From: Nelumbo lutea
Lineage: Eukaryota > Streptophyta > Magnoliopsida > Proteales > Nelumbonaceae
Assembly (NCBI GenBank): GCA_022828595.1
Contig: JAKGHH010000005.1
Location: 27,850,193-27,914,192, forward strand
Length of the DNA stretch: 64,000 bases
Direction: 5' to 3'
The position numbers and the translations under genes are program-made. The notes below the pieces were generated by a model that worked only from the letters and a program-made list of their open reading frames with translations, was not told the origin of the DNA and did not search any database. Positions 36,138 to 45,987 of this stretch are shown here, piece after piece. The first letter of the stretch is position 1. Each line of letters starts with the position of its first letter.

Positions 36138-37861
36138 GGGATGAGGAGCCTTGGATACTTCATGTGGACGGCTCATCCAACTAGAGTGGAAGTGGAGTTG
36201 GGTTGATACTCTACGAACCTAGTGAGGTGAAACTAGAATACGAACTCCAGTTTTTATTCCGAGCTTCAAACAACGAGGCCGAGTATGAGGCACTCATAGC
36301 CGGGCTGGCATTAGTGAAGGAGGTCAGGGCCAAGCATCTCGTGGTTTGCAGTGACTCACAACTTGTGGTAAACCAAGTGAATGGTGAGTATGAAGCACGG
36401 GAACCCTCCATGTCGGCCTACTTGGTTAAGATAAGGGAACTCCTGCCCTACTTCCACTCTTGGCATCTTTAGCAAATTTCGAGATCGAAAAATATAGAGG
36501 TCGATACTCTATCCAAATTGGCCAGCATAATCAACTCGACCAAAAGAACAATCCATATAGAAGATCTACCTCGCCCTTCTATAGAGAAGACAATAGAGGA
36601 GGTCACCCAAATAACAACTACAGAGCCGAGCTAGATAGATCTACTCCTCGACTACCTAAGTCAAGGAATATTGCCAAAAGAACGAAATGCAGCTTGGGGA
36701 ATAGAACAACAAGTAGCTTGCTACGTGATAGTAGGCGAGCAACTCTATAGAAGGTCCTTAACGTTGCCATATCTCTGGTGCCTATGCCGAATTGAAGCAG
36801 ATTGAGTATTACATGAGATCAACAAAGGGCTCTGTGGAGGACATTTAGGGGGCATGGCCCTAGCTTAAAAAGCCTTACGACAAGGGTAGTACTGGCCCAC
36901 AATGAAAGCAGATGCAGTTGAGCTAGTCCAGAGATGTGTTAAGTGCCAGCGACATGCCAACATCCTATACCAACCAGCGACTGATCTGAAGTATTTAACC
37001 AGCCCATGGCCATTCGCACAATGGGGGATAGACATGTTGGGCCTCTTCCCACCAGCGAAAGGTCAAAAGAAGTTTTTAGTGGTCGTAGTAGACTACTTCA
37101 CAAAGTGGGTAAAAGCTGAACCACTGGTTATCATGGCAGCTCGCAATGTTCAAAGTTTCTTCTGGAAGAACATCATCTGTAGGTTCGATCTACCAAGGGT
37201 ACTGATCTCGAACAACGAGAAGTAGTTTAAAGACGTCAAGTTCCAAGACTGGTGTGCACAGATGGGAATAAGGTAGAATTTCACCTCAGTCGCTCATCCC
37301 CAAGCCAATGATCAGGCCGAGGTAACCAACAAGGCCATCCTCCACGGCCTTAAAGCTTAGCTTTCCTGAGCTAAAGGTTTGTGGGTGGATGAACTGCCCA
37401 TTGTGTTATGGGCCTATCGAACAACTATTAAAGCAACGACAAGTGAAATGCCTTTTAACCTAACATATGGGACTGAGGCAGTAATATTGATAGAGATGGA
37501 AGTCCCGACACTACAACCTGAAGCATTCAATGAAGAGACCAATGAAAAAGACCCATGAGTGAATCTCGACCTTGTAGAAGAGGTGAGAGACCTAACCTAC
37601 ATTCAAACTATAGCATACCAACAACGTGTAGCTCAGTACTATAACGCCCGAGTCAAGAGACGCCAATTTAGAATTGGTGACCTGGTCCTCAAGAAAGTTA
37701 TGGTGCTTGAGCCTGATGTGGGAAAGCTTGGTCCAAACTAGGAAGGCCCTTACAGGGTCTCCAAAGTGATAGGCGCAAACGCATCCGAGCTCAAAACACT
37801 TGAAGGGAAGGTAGTACTTCGGGCTTGGGACATAGACAACCTACGCATGTATTATCTTTGA
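36138..37861 (+). pseudogene. Ty3/gypsy RNase H and integrase fragment
   Basis: RNase H landmarks are present: WILHVDGSSN (Asp), NNEAEYEALIAGLALV (Glu), HLVVCSDSQLVVNQVNGEYE (Asp). The integrase zinc region (CVKCQRHANI) and core WGIDMLGLFPPAKGQKKFLV, VVDYFTKWVKAEPL follow, then LPRVLISNNEK, where the catalytic second Asp of the SDNG motif is Asn. Next come HPQANDQAEVTNKAIL, WAYRTTIKATTSEMPFNLTY and GTEAVI, and the C-terminal domain ends RMYYL at 37861. Several stops. No gag, protease or RT in this orientation. Confidence 0.88.
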
Positions 37862-38159
37862 AGTAAAGTGTTTTGAGTTGCATTAACGGGTTCGCTAAAC
37901 TTCGCCAAGGTGTTCGACCAATATAACGACAACTAAGCCAAGCTAAATGACAAATGCGAGAAAAAGTTCCATCCAAAAGAAGCAATAGTTGCAAAAAACT
38001 AAGTTTCATTGAAAGTAGAAAAAGGCCCATGGTTGTACATATGTGTCTAAAAAAAAAATCTCTTAACAGTTAAGACATTGAAAGGGCATACAAGCTCAAG
38101 ATAAACTTACAAGAACTCGAAGGCCTCCAGAAACATCGAAAGGTCACCACCAACAAACA
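37862..38159 (+). other. Gypsy internal spacer downstream of integrase
   Basis: Short non-coding gap between the integrase stop and an antisense ORF region of the same element. Confidence 0.4.
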
Positions 38160-40202
38160 AGATGAGCTACTCATCGTCGCCGCTCTGGACCTCGTCACCA
38201 CCCTCTTCATTCCCTTCCTCACCGTCCTCCTCTTTATCTTCGGGAGTCAAGGGCTCCTCGTCTAACTGTGTAACGAGGTCACCCGGCACATCACGCACGA
38301 AGAAAGAACAAAAGTTGAAAATAGGATGCAACATCTTTAAGTAGTAGCAACATAACTTGAATCCCTTCTTCATTGAAGTGATGTCGTCTTCCGCTCTCTT
38401 CCTCTCATATTCTAGGGATTCTAAGAAATGAGCAACAACCGTCTCCTCAACTCGGCACATATTCTGGGCATAGTTGACGCTCTTGGGCAGCAATGGAGTC
38501 CTGGACCTCCATGAGCCCGCATTGAGCCTCGATCAGTTCACGTTGCAATTTTTGGTTCAATTCACAAAAGCACTAGCGATCTTCCTCGGAATCGACCTAG
38601 AGCTTCTGCATCTCGGACTAAAGCGAGTTGATGCTTGCCTGCATGTTGGCTCTTTCCTTTTGGCCCGCACACACGTGGTCTAGTAAAACTTGCTCGATGG
38701 TGCTCGCCTAAAAAAAAAGAGAAAGAAAGAAAAGAAAAGATAAGAGGGAAAATCATTGTTAGAATAAAGTGCTCCAGAAGCAAGGATAAAAGAATTTGCA
38801 AAGAGGCAAACTTCGGCGATACACTAGGTCATTTGAGCTCCTGCGTCAATCTGATCCAGGCCACTCTAGAAGCACACATCCTTGGGAAGAAGCACACCCT
38901 TGGCTATTTGGAGAGCTACGTGAGGGTTGTTCACCCAATCTATCACCGAGACATCAACGATGTTAGGAATGAAGGGAGGAATGTCCGAGGCCAGCTTCGT
39001 GCTCCTCTTGGTTGACTTGAGCGTCGATGGTGGCTGGTCCTGTTGGGTACTGATCATTGCACATCGGCTCACCACCTCCCTCAAGGTCGATGACAGGAGG
39101 AGTGGAGTGTAGAGACCTCACCTCAACACTAGCTAAGGTCCCCTCCATTGAAGAACAGCGATCCGCCCTCTACTTCTTCCTAGAAGACTTCTTCTCCTTG
39201 TCCACCGTCAACATGGAAGCAAAGCTCGCCATGTCTGAAGAAGAGAAAAATAGTTAGCCAAGTTGTCGAGCTAGATACAAAGGAAATGTAAGATGTAGAT
39301 GCAAATGACCCAATGGCCGACTTACCTATGTGACTCAAGCCAGCCTGTATAAGCATAGGCTCAGTTAGGACACTCTTTACCTGGACCTTTTTGTGGACAA
39401 ATTCCTAAAGCGCAGCGTGTAGCTCGACACCCTAACTTTCATGAAAACTTTGACAGTTGCTATACCAAATGGTGTTCATACCCCAACCACCATCTTTAGC
39501 AAGAAAGAAGAATTTGTTTCTCCACCCCTTAACCTTGTTATGGGTGTCAACCAACACTTTGCACCCGCTACGAAAAGGAAGATAGAAGCAGAAAGGATTG
39601 GAAACCCTCTTCATATGAATTAAAGTCAAGAAGACCTCAAGGTTTAGTGGGAAGTTATGATGGTGGCACAGGATGATCAACCCCACCAGAGTTCAGATTG
39701 CATTAGGGCCGAGCTGACCCAGAGATACACCATAATACATCAAAACAGAAACGATGAAAGGGTGAAGGGAGTAGCGGAGACTGGCGACCAACGCCTCCTC
39801 ATAAACACACAATGCATCTCAGTCATGGTCCCAAGGGTAGTGACCGGTGCGCAGCTCGATCCAATTGTACTCGCTAGGGATTTAATACGTGTGACACAGT
39901 TCGACAATTCGCTCCCTGGACAACTTGGTCGGACCAAACATAGATATGACCTACTCCACCTCGTGCCTTTTTCCCACCAAAGATTCAGCACAATACTCCC
40001 CATAGGAGTCCTCCCCCGAGGAGCTCGCCTCACTGTCCAACCCTTGGTCAAATGACCTACCTACAGGTGGACTATGGGACACCATGAAAATCAAAATACT
40101 CACTGGAGAAGCAAAAGAAGACCGGTGACAGCGACTACAGAATACCGACAAAGAGCAAAACTTGGATCGCAACTCGGTTCGTGACCTCCTCCAACCAGAC
40201 AC
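38160..40202 (-). pseudogene. Antisense extra ORF of a gypsy element (PF04195-like 'gypsy type transposon' protein)
   Basis: Between integrase and 3' LTR, the minus strand has long broken ORFs. They start near 40202 (MSGWRRSRTELRSKF...) and include SNPFCFYLPFRSGCKVLV and KVKGWRNKFFFLAKDGGWG (39570-39490). Later come a basic, low-complexity middle and an acidic coiled-coil-like end (LESLEYERKRAEDDITSMKK, then EDKEEDGEEGNEEGGDEV, 38493-38167). The GW..KFFFV-type motif and layout resemble the putative gypsy-type transposon proteins encoded as extra ORFs in some plant Tat-lineage gypsy elements. Stops and frame changes are frequent. Assignment is by recollection of family motifs, not by search. 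Confidence 0.5.
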
Positions 40203-40570
40203 GACCTAGAAAGCTCCAGAAAAGAAACAATGCAAGTGAACACCTCGGTGGGGGACCCCATACTTATAACCCACTAAAAAAAGGAGATGAACGATGTAGA
40301 TGCGCCAAAAGCAAAGCTATAGCTAGCAGTACACGCAAGATATTTTGAATTCAAATTTGTGCACTCGCAGGGAGCGCTATTTTTCAAATTCGAAATCAGC
40401 GCACTCTATGCACGTGCTTCTTTTGAAAAATTTACCAGCACACAGCTCTTTTTTGGATTTGAAATTTGAAAGAGCAGCCGCGATTCACTTAACTTCGAAT
40501 CGAGCTGATAAAGTGAACCAGTCAGACCTATTACTAAGAGCTACTCCCTTCACCGAGCTAATGTCGGCTC

Positions 40571-41279
40571 GAGAGGGGGCAATTGATGAGGGGTAAGGGT
40601 CCTCCCAATCGTATAGCGACACATGGCCTCCGGATGACACCTCGGCGCTGAGTCAACATACAAGCTCGGTAAGTTAGCTTGGAGCACATCATTCAGGCCG
40701 ACCTCCATCTCGGCAAGGCCGAACTGGTAGACCTCTTAAGATTATGATGACCTGACCTAAGAGCCGACCGGGCTCTAGGGATCTAAGATGACATGTAGAG
40801 AAGAGATCAGTAAATGTCCCTGGTAGTATGCTACCAAGAGTACCGATACCTCGACCTTTAGAACAGCTTATCGTGGCGCATGCCTCAGAATTACTCAGAT
40901 AGAACGTAACCCCGCGGATATCTCACAACCGACACCTTATCCCTCCTCACAAAGCGGAAACGGCTCCGCCAGGATCTCAGGCCCATTACAAGAGGGATTT
41001 GCACACTAGTTCCTATAAAAGGCACTCACTTCTACCTAGAAAGGTATGCACAATCATACATTCTCAAGCTCTCTCAATCTCTCAAAGAACTCTCGAGCAC
41101 TTACTGACTTAAGCACCGGAGTGCCCTCCCTGGGTAAAAGACACCTGAACACTCTAACCCTGTCTCTCTTGCAGTGCAACATCAGCTTGATCACCCTTTA
41201 GCTCGGCCCCAATTAGGAAACATTCGAATCAGAGTCTGAGTCAATAGACACGAGGGAGTTGCCAGATCGCGCATCATCA
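40571..41279 (+). mobile_element. Polypurine tract and 3' LTR of plus-strand gypsy
   Basis: GAGAGGGGGCAA (40571-40582) is the purine tract. The LTR follows from TGATGAGGGG at 40584 to GCATCATCA at 41279, 696 bp, with terminal TGATGA/TCATCA. A TATA box CTATAAAAGG lies at 41013-41022. It is homologous over its length to 43809-44507, which lies in opposite orientation. Confidence 0.88.
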
Positions 41280-41306
41280 GTTAGCTATCATGTTAATGAT
41301 GTCAAG

Positions 41307-41488
41307 TAGGGGTGGCCACGAGTCGAGCTATTTACGAGCTATTTGAGATCGACTCATAAAAATTCAATTTGGCTCAGTTTCAACCGAGCTTTAAGTCGAG
41401 CTCGAGCCCAATTTATATGCTCATTTATTAATCGAGTCGAGCTCAAGCCTAATAAAGCTTAGCTCGTGAGCTAAGCTCGAATAGCTAC

Positions 41489-41527
<39 letters not shown>

Positions 41528-41775
41528 TATAAAATTATAGAAAATAAAATATGTTATAAAAATAATATATATAATATCAAATAAAAAATATTTTTATATA
41601 TGATTTTTTTATTATTATAAAACATTTTCTCAAATCGACCTTGAGTTGAGCCAAGCTCGAGCTAGAGCTCAAGGTTCTAGCTCAAACTAAACTTGAGCTC
41701 GAACCTCGTATTGCCTTGGCGAGTCGAGCTTGAATAGCTAGCTATTCAGCTCAGCTCAGCTCAAATCCACCCCTA
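41307..41775. mobile_element. hAT-like non-autonomous element, 469 bp
   Basis: Begins TAGGGGTGGCCACGAGTC and ends AAATCCACCCCTA. Flanking octamers ATGTCAAG (41299-41306) and ATGCCGAG (41776-41783) match at 6 of 8. Arms repeat GAGCTCGAGC/GAGTCGAGCT, and the core has an (ATA)n run at about 41488-41527. Confidence 0.8.
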
Positions 41776-41934
41776 ATGCCGAGTTCAAATCTCCACCCCA
41801 TGGCCTGGTGCTAAAAAAATGTCACACACAATATAGGGAGTCATCGTGTGTCCTCTCACATACATCCCCCTTTGAACTTGTGAAGCTAACGGGATGGCCT
41901 CTCCCTATTCTTGCTCATAACTTCTCATCTCTCA

Positions 41935-42348
41935 CTTAGGTTCTTCGACCATCAACTTGATAGAAGCATGGGCCACATGGGAGGCCCACAACCTGGCAGC
42001 GAATTTCCCAAACCATTCCAATATAATTGAAGGTGACTCTTTGCTTGTGATATCCTGTCTGAAGCAGCTCATCGACCCCCTTGGAATTTGCGGAACATCA
42101 TTGAAGAGTATCTGGAATTGAAGAATCGAGCAAATGAAGAATTTGTCAACAATCACGTGTACCGGGAAGCTAATGAAGCAACAGATTGGCTTACCAATCA
42201 AGCCTTTTCTTCTCAACAGGGTATAGTAAGTCTCAATCTCAGTGACCTTCTATGGAATTTAGCTTTTATTTGTATGTCTGATTTGTGGGAACGTGCTACC
42301 TCCGTCTTGTGTAGCCCCTTTCTGTTTCTATCAAACAAAATAATTATA
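41935..42348 (+). mobile_element. 5'-truncated LINE 3' end, RNase H remnant, 18-bp TSD
   Basis: Flanked by ATAACTTCTCATCTCTCA at 41917-41934 and 42349-42366. The insert encodes the end of a LINE RNase H: an EGDSLL-type stretch near 42030, then NHVYREANEATDWLTNQAFS (about 42155-42214), a stop after a short tail, and an A-rich end (CAAACAAAATAATTATA). One-ended truncation with a long duplication fits target-primed reverse transcription. Confidence 0.85.
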
Positions 42349-42366
42349 ATAACTTCTCATCTCTCA

Positions 42367-42981
42367 AGCTGCCCTGAACCTTGCACCTCCTCCTCCTCCA
42401 TCCGAGCTTGACGTGAAATCTGGCGCCGATGCTGATGACCGTTCCAGGAAGGACACTGGAGACAACAGTTAAGCTGCCGCTAGGTGCTAGTGTAAATCCT
42501 GCCTAATGCGGATTGGTTTCAGTCTTTCAGACCCTTAGATTCCAGTTTTCTTCCTCATTTTCCAGTGACAGGCAATTCTTACTAAAATACAAATATTTTG
42601 TTTACAACATACTTCAAAAAAATTGTATTTTATCTACAACTGTGTAGCACTGTAGCCTAATGAGTAATGAAACCCCATTTCATCCTATCTTTTCTCAGTG
42701 AAAAGCTCTTTCCTTAAACAGAAAACATAGGACACACAGCAGACCAGAACATGGAAAAAACACAACAGCAAACCATCTAAACTAACACTGAACACAGCAG
42801 CACATATTCGAAAAGATGAGATGAGACAGATGGGGATTACCTCCGGTGTCCTTGCCAGATTTCTCATCAATCTCTGATGGAGGAAGAGGAGGTACAGGGT
42901 TCAGGTTAGGTCAAGAGATGAGAGATTATGAGCGAGAATGGGAGAAACATTTTTCTTTTGGACTTTTTGAGCTAACGCTTA
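42367..42981. other. Unassigned, one short coding-like stretch
   Basis: Just after the LINE a reading frame LAPPPPPSELDVKSGADADD runs about 36 residues. It may be an exon relic of an unknown gene into which the LINE inserted, but no partner exon was found. The rest is AT-rich. Confidence 0.3.
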
Positions 42982-43095
42982 GGCTGTGTTTGGTTTGAAG
43001 GAAAAAGTAGGGAAAGGTAGGGAAACTTATACAAGTTTTGTATAGCTTTCTCTACCTTTCCCTTCCCTACCTTTTCCTTCAAACCAAACATAGCC
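42982..43095. mobile_element. Tourist-like (PIF/Harbinger) MITE, 114 bp, TTA TSD
   Basis: Ends GGCTGTGTTTGGTTTGAAGG and CCTTCAAACCAAACATAGCC are inverted, and the whole element folds as a hairpin. TTA flanks both sides (42979-42981, 43096-43098). A related copy lies at 44989-45112. Confidence 0.92.
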
Positions 43096-43299
43096 TTAAG
43101 GACACACGAGTTTGAAGGGGAATGAATGTGAGAGGACATTCGGCGATTTTCTATTATGTGAGACGTTTTTGGGAAGACAGGCCGTAGGGCACAAATTCAA
43201 ATTCAATGATGCCAAAGGTTCTGAATTAATCAGAGTCACTAGGGAATTGTTTTTATTGTTACATTGCAAACTATGTCCATAAAAAAAACAATTGGAATA

Positions 43300-43808
43300 A
43301 TGTAAAACTAGCGGAGGGGCCCTGCTTCGCAAGGGCTGGAATGGAACCATTGGCCCACCCTGTTGGAGACCTGAACTTGGCTGTGGACCTAGGGTGGAAC
43401 TAGATTGACATGGCCGATCTAATTTAGACTGGGATTTTGTCGAGGTACCTATTGACGATGCACCTGGTGTTGCTGTTGTTGTTGCCGTTGCTGCTCCCCT
43501 CCATGGAGGCGAACCTGCTTTCCTAGGACTTGAGTTGCTCACTCATTCCCTACACACATTGTACCAAATCATGGAAGTAGCGTGCGTCGGCTGCCGCAAG
43601 AGCTGTTGCAGGCTCAACTGCAGTAGGAGGCATGTTCACATTCTCTGGTATAGCAACTGGGTGCAGGGGAATGTCGATTTGGCCAATAGTGAGTGGGAAT
43701 TTGGTCATTGTTGTTGGCGGGCTGATTACTTGAGGATGCCATTTCTTAATTTTTGGAAGAGGTAAAAGAGAACTTAACTTTTGTTACTTTCCCACAGACA
43801 GCGCCAAT
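43300..43808 (-). pseudogene. Gypsy primer-binding site and gag N-terminus, minus strand
   Basis: Directly inside the LTR the minus strand reads ATTGGCGCTGTCTGTGGGAA (43808-43789), the leader and primer-binding text common in plant gypsy elements. A gag start follows at 43742 (MASSSNQPANNNDQIPTHYW), then Gln-, Ser- and Pro-rich frames (QQRQQQQQHQ; STKSQSKLDRPCQSS). It fades by about 43300. Truncated and frameshifted. Confidence 0.72.
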
Positions 43809-44507
43809 TGATGATGCACGATCTGACAGTTCGCTCGTGTCTATTGACTCAGACTCTGATTCGGATGTTTCCTAATTGGGGCCGAGCTGAAGGATGACCG
43901 AGCTAATGTTGCACTACAAGAGAGACAGGGTTAGAGTGCCCAGGTGTCTTTTACCCAGGGAGGGCACTTCAATGCTTAAGTCAGTAAGTGTTCGAGAGTT
44001 CTTTGAGAGATTGAGAGAGCTTGAGAATGTATGATTATGCATACCTTTCCAAGTAGAAGTGAGCGCCTTTTATAGGCGCCAGTGTGCAGAGCCCTCTTGT
44101 AATGGGCTTGAGCTCCTAGCAGAGCCGTTTCTGCTTTGTGAGGCAAGATAATGTGTCAGTTGCGAGATCTCCGCAGGAGTTACGGTCTATCTGAGTAATT
44201 CCGAGGCGTGCGACACAGTAAGCCATTCTAACGGTCGAGGTATTGGCGCTCTTAGTAGTATACTACCGGGGACGGTCAACGAGCTCTTCTCTACATGTCG
44301 TCTTAGATCCCCATAGTTCGGCCGACTCTTAGGTCAAATCGTTGTAATCTTACGGGGTCTACCAGTTCAACCTTGTCGAGATGGAGGTCGGCTTGAACAA
44401 GATGCTCCAAGCTAACTTACTGAGCTGGTCTGCTGATTCAATGACAAGGTATCATCCCGAGGATACGTGCCGCTGTACGATTGAGAGTACCAAATTATCC
44501 CTCGTCA
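43809..44507 (-). mobile_element. 5' LTR of a minus-strand gypsy element, 699 bp
   Basis: In minus orientation it runs TGACGAGGGATAATTTGG ... TGCATCATCA and is followed by the primer-binding site and gag. Same family as 40584-41279. It contains CCTATAAAAGG (about 44066-44076, minus), the probable TATA box. Confidence 0.85.
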
Positions 44508-44988
44508 TGGTTTATGTCCCGATTTATTCTTTCTTTGCATTGGTATTCCTGTAGGGACAATGTACCCAATTCAACAGGTTGGAGACAAGAGGGTTTGGTT
44601 CAACACATTAGTAAGCCACACTAAAAGGGCAAAAGATATGAGCATCGGCTATGGCGACTGAAGTCTTGCAGAAGCCGTGGACACTTATAATCAAATTACA
44701 AATGGGAAGCCACCACGTATCCTATTGATGTCTGTATGTAAATAGGTAATGGAGAACTCAAATCTCTTATGTTGGACGAGTATTAGGAAGTAGACCTTAG
44801 AATTTTAGTCTTTCTTCTTTTTAAATTTCCTCGTTTTCTTTATAGAGGTACTTGTGGCAAAAAGAATCTAACTACACTATAGATGTCAGTTGTGACAGGT
44901 AGATATAACCGAACCGAACTGGGAAGATTCTAGAATTGGGAGGATGACATTTATTTCACATGTTTATTTCCCTAACATCCCCATTTTA
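44508..44988. other. Unassigned spacer
   Basis: No ORF, repeat termini or RNA gene recognised. Confidence 0.4.
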
Positions 44989-45112
44989 GGCTATGTTTGC
45001 TTTGAAGGAAAAGGTAAGGAAAGGAAGGGAAAGTCAGGAAAATCAATACAAGGTTTGTAAAGGTTTTTCTACCTTTCCCTTCCTTACATTTTTTTTCAAA
45101 CCAAACATAACC
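44989..45112. mobile_element. Tourist-like (PIF/Harbinger) MITE, 124 bp, TTA TSD
   Basis: Ends GGCTATGTTTGCTTTGAAGG and TTTCAAACCAAACATAACC are inverted, with TTA on both sides (44986-44988, 45113-45115). Same family as the copy at 42982 with a longer, more diverged middle. Confidence 0.88.
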
Positions 45113-45115
45113 TTA

Positions 45116-45987
45116 AGTTCGACATGGAGAGATATAATATCTAAAAGAAGAAAGTGAAATTGATAGTACAATGATCTGGGAGGATCCTTGTATCTTGTAT
45201 ACTCTCTTTTTTCTTCATTTTTAATAAATCATACCTTATCTTTTCCAGAAAAAAAAAGAGATCAATACTAAGTGGTTTAGTGAATATATCAACTGGCTGG
45301 TGTCAAGCGAAAATATGAGCAATCTATATAGTATGTTTTCTGGACTCAGATTTTTGAAGTGAGAATCGATATAATTGTACATCATTAAAGTTGCTTACAT
45401 TGATTTAAGATGAAAAAACCAAAAGAAAAAGTTGTTTACATCAATTTTCGATGTAAACTTTACATCTCAAACAAACAGCTGAAAAAGTGAACCGGGTGTA
45501 AAGTTTTACACCAGCCCGCTTTTACATGGGAAACAAACGCGTGTAAATGCGATCCAATGGTGAAGTTTTATATCAATTTGCATTTACACCCCAATCGAAC
45601 GCAGCCTTAGGAACAATAAATCTGGATAGATCACGAGACCCTGACCCAATATAATTGGGTCAATTTGCTTTGTCTGTTGGGTCTGCCTAATCCGTTGACG
45701 ACCCTACTCATTTGTGTTTCATGGTAAAAGTAACTTTGATTACATAAGAATCCTTAATGCACAGCGTTTTGCTTGGCAGACAACAGTCTTATAAGTTCCT
45801 TCTTATTATCTTTTTTTTTTTTTTCTTTTATCACTTTGAAATGAAATTCAATAATTCAGCAAAGCTAGTTTAAGCTAATCATGGATAATTACTACAAGTA
45901 CAAATGGGATTAGAGAAAGAAGTTAAGAAATGGTGAAAATGTATAGAACCAATACAAAATACAAATTCCACTCCATGTGAATCAACG
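45116..45987 (-). other. Downstream flank and probable 3' UTR of the GDPDL gene
   Basis: The minus-strand sequence after the stop at 45988 contains T-rich and AT-rich 3' UTR-like DNA, including an A-run at about 45811-45824 (minus). The polyadenylation site cannot be fixed. The far part (45330-45610) has TGTAAA-type repeated words and an end CGAACGCAGCC next to TTA, perhaps one end of another MITE. Confidence 0.4.

Noticed and set aside
36021..36206. Leu-rich plus-strand ORF that looks like a membrane segment
   Set aside because: It is the complement of the Ser/Arg-rich gag linker on the minus strand; the apparent hydrophobicity is a frame artefact.
36460..36750. 96-codon ORF with Arg/Asn-rich sequence
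   Set aside because: Shadow frame of the gypsy RNase H-integrase linker.
39657..40055. Plus-strand ORF of 132 codons
   Set aside because: Overlaps the antisense extra ORF region in another frame; the minus strand fits a known family better.
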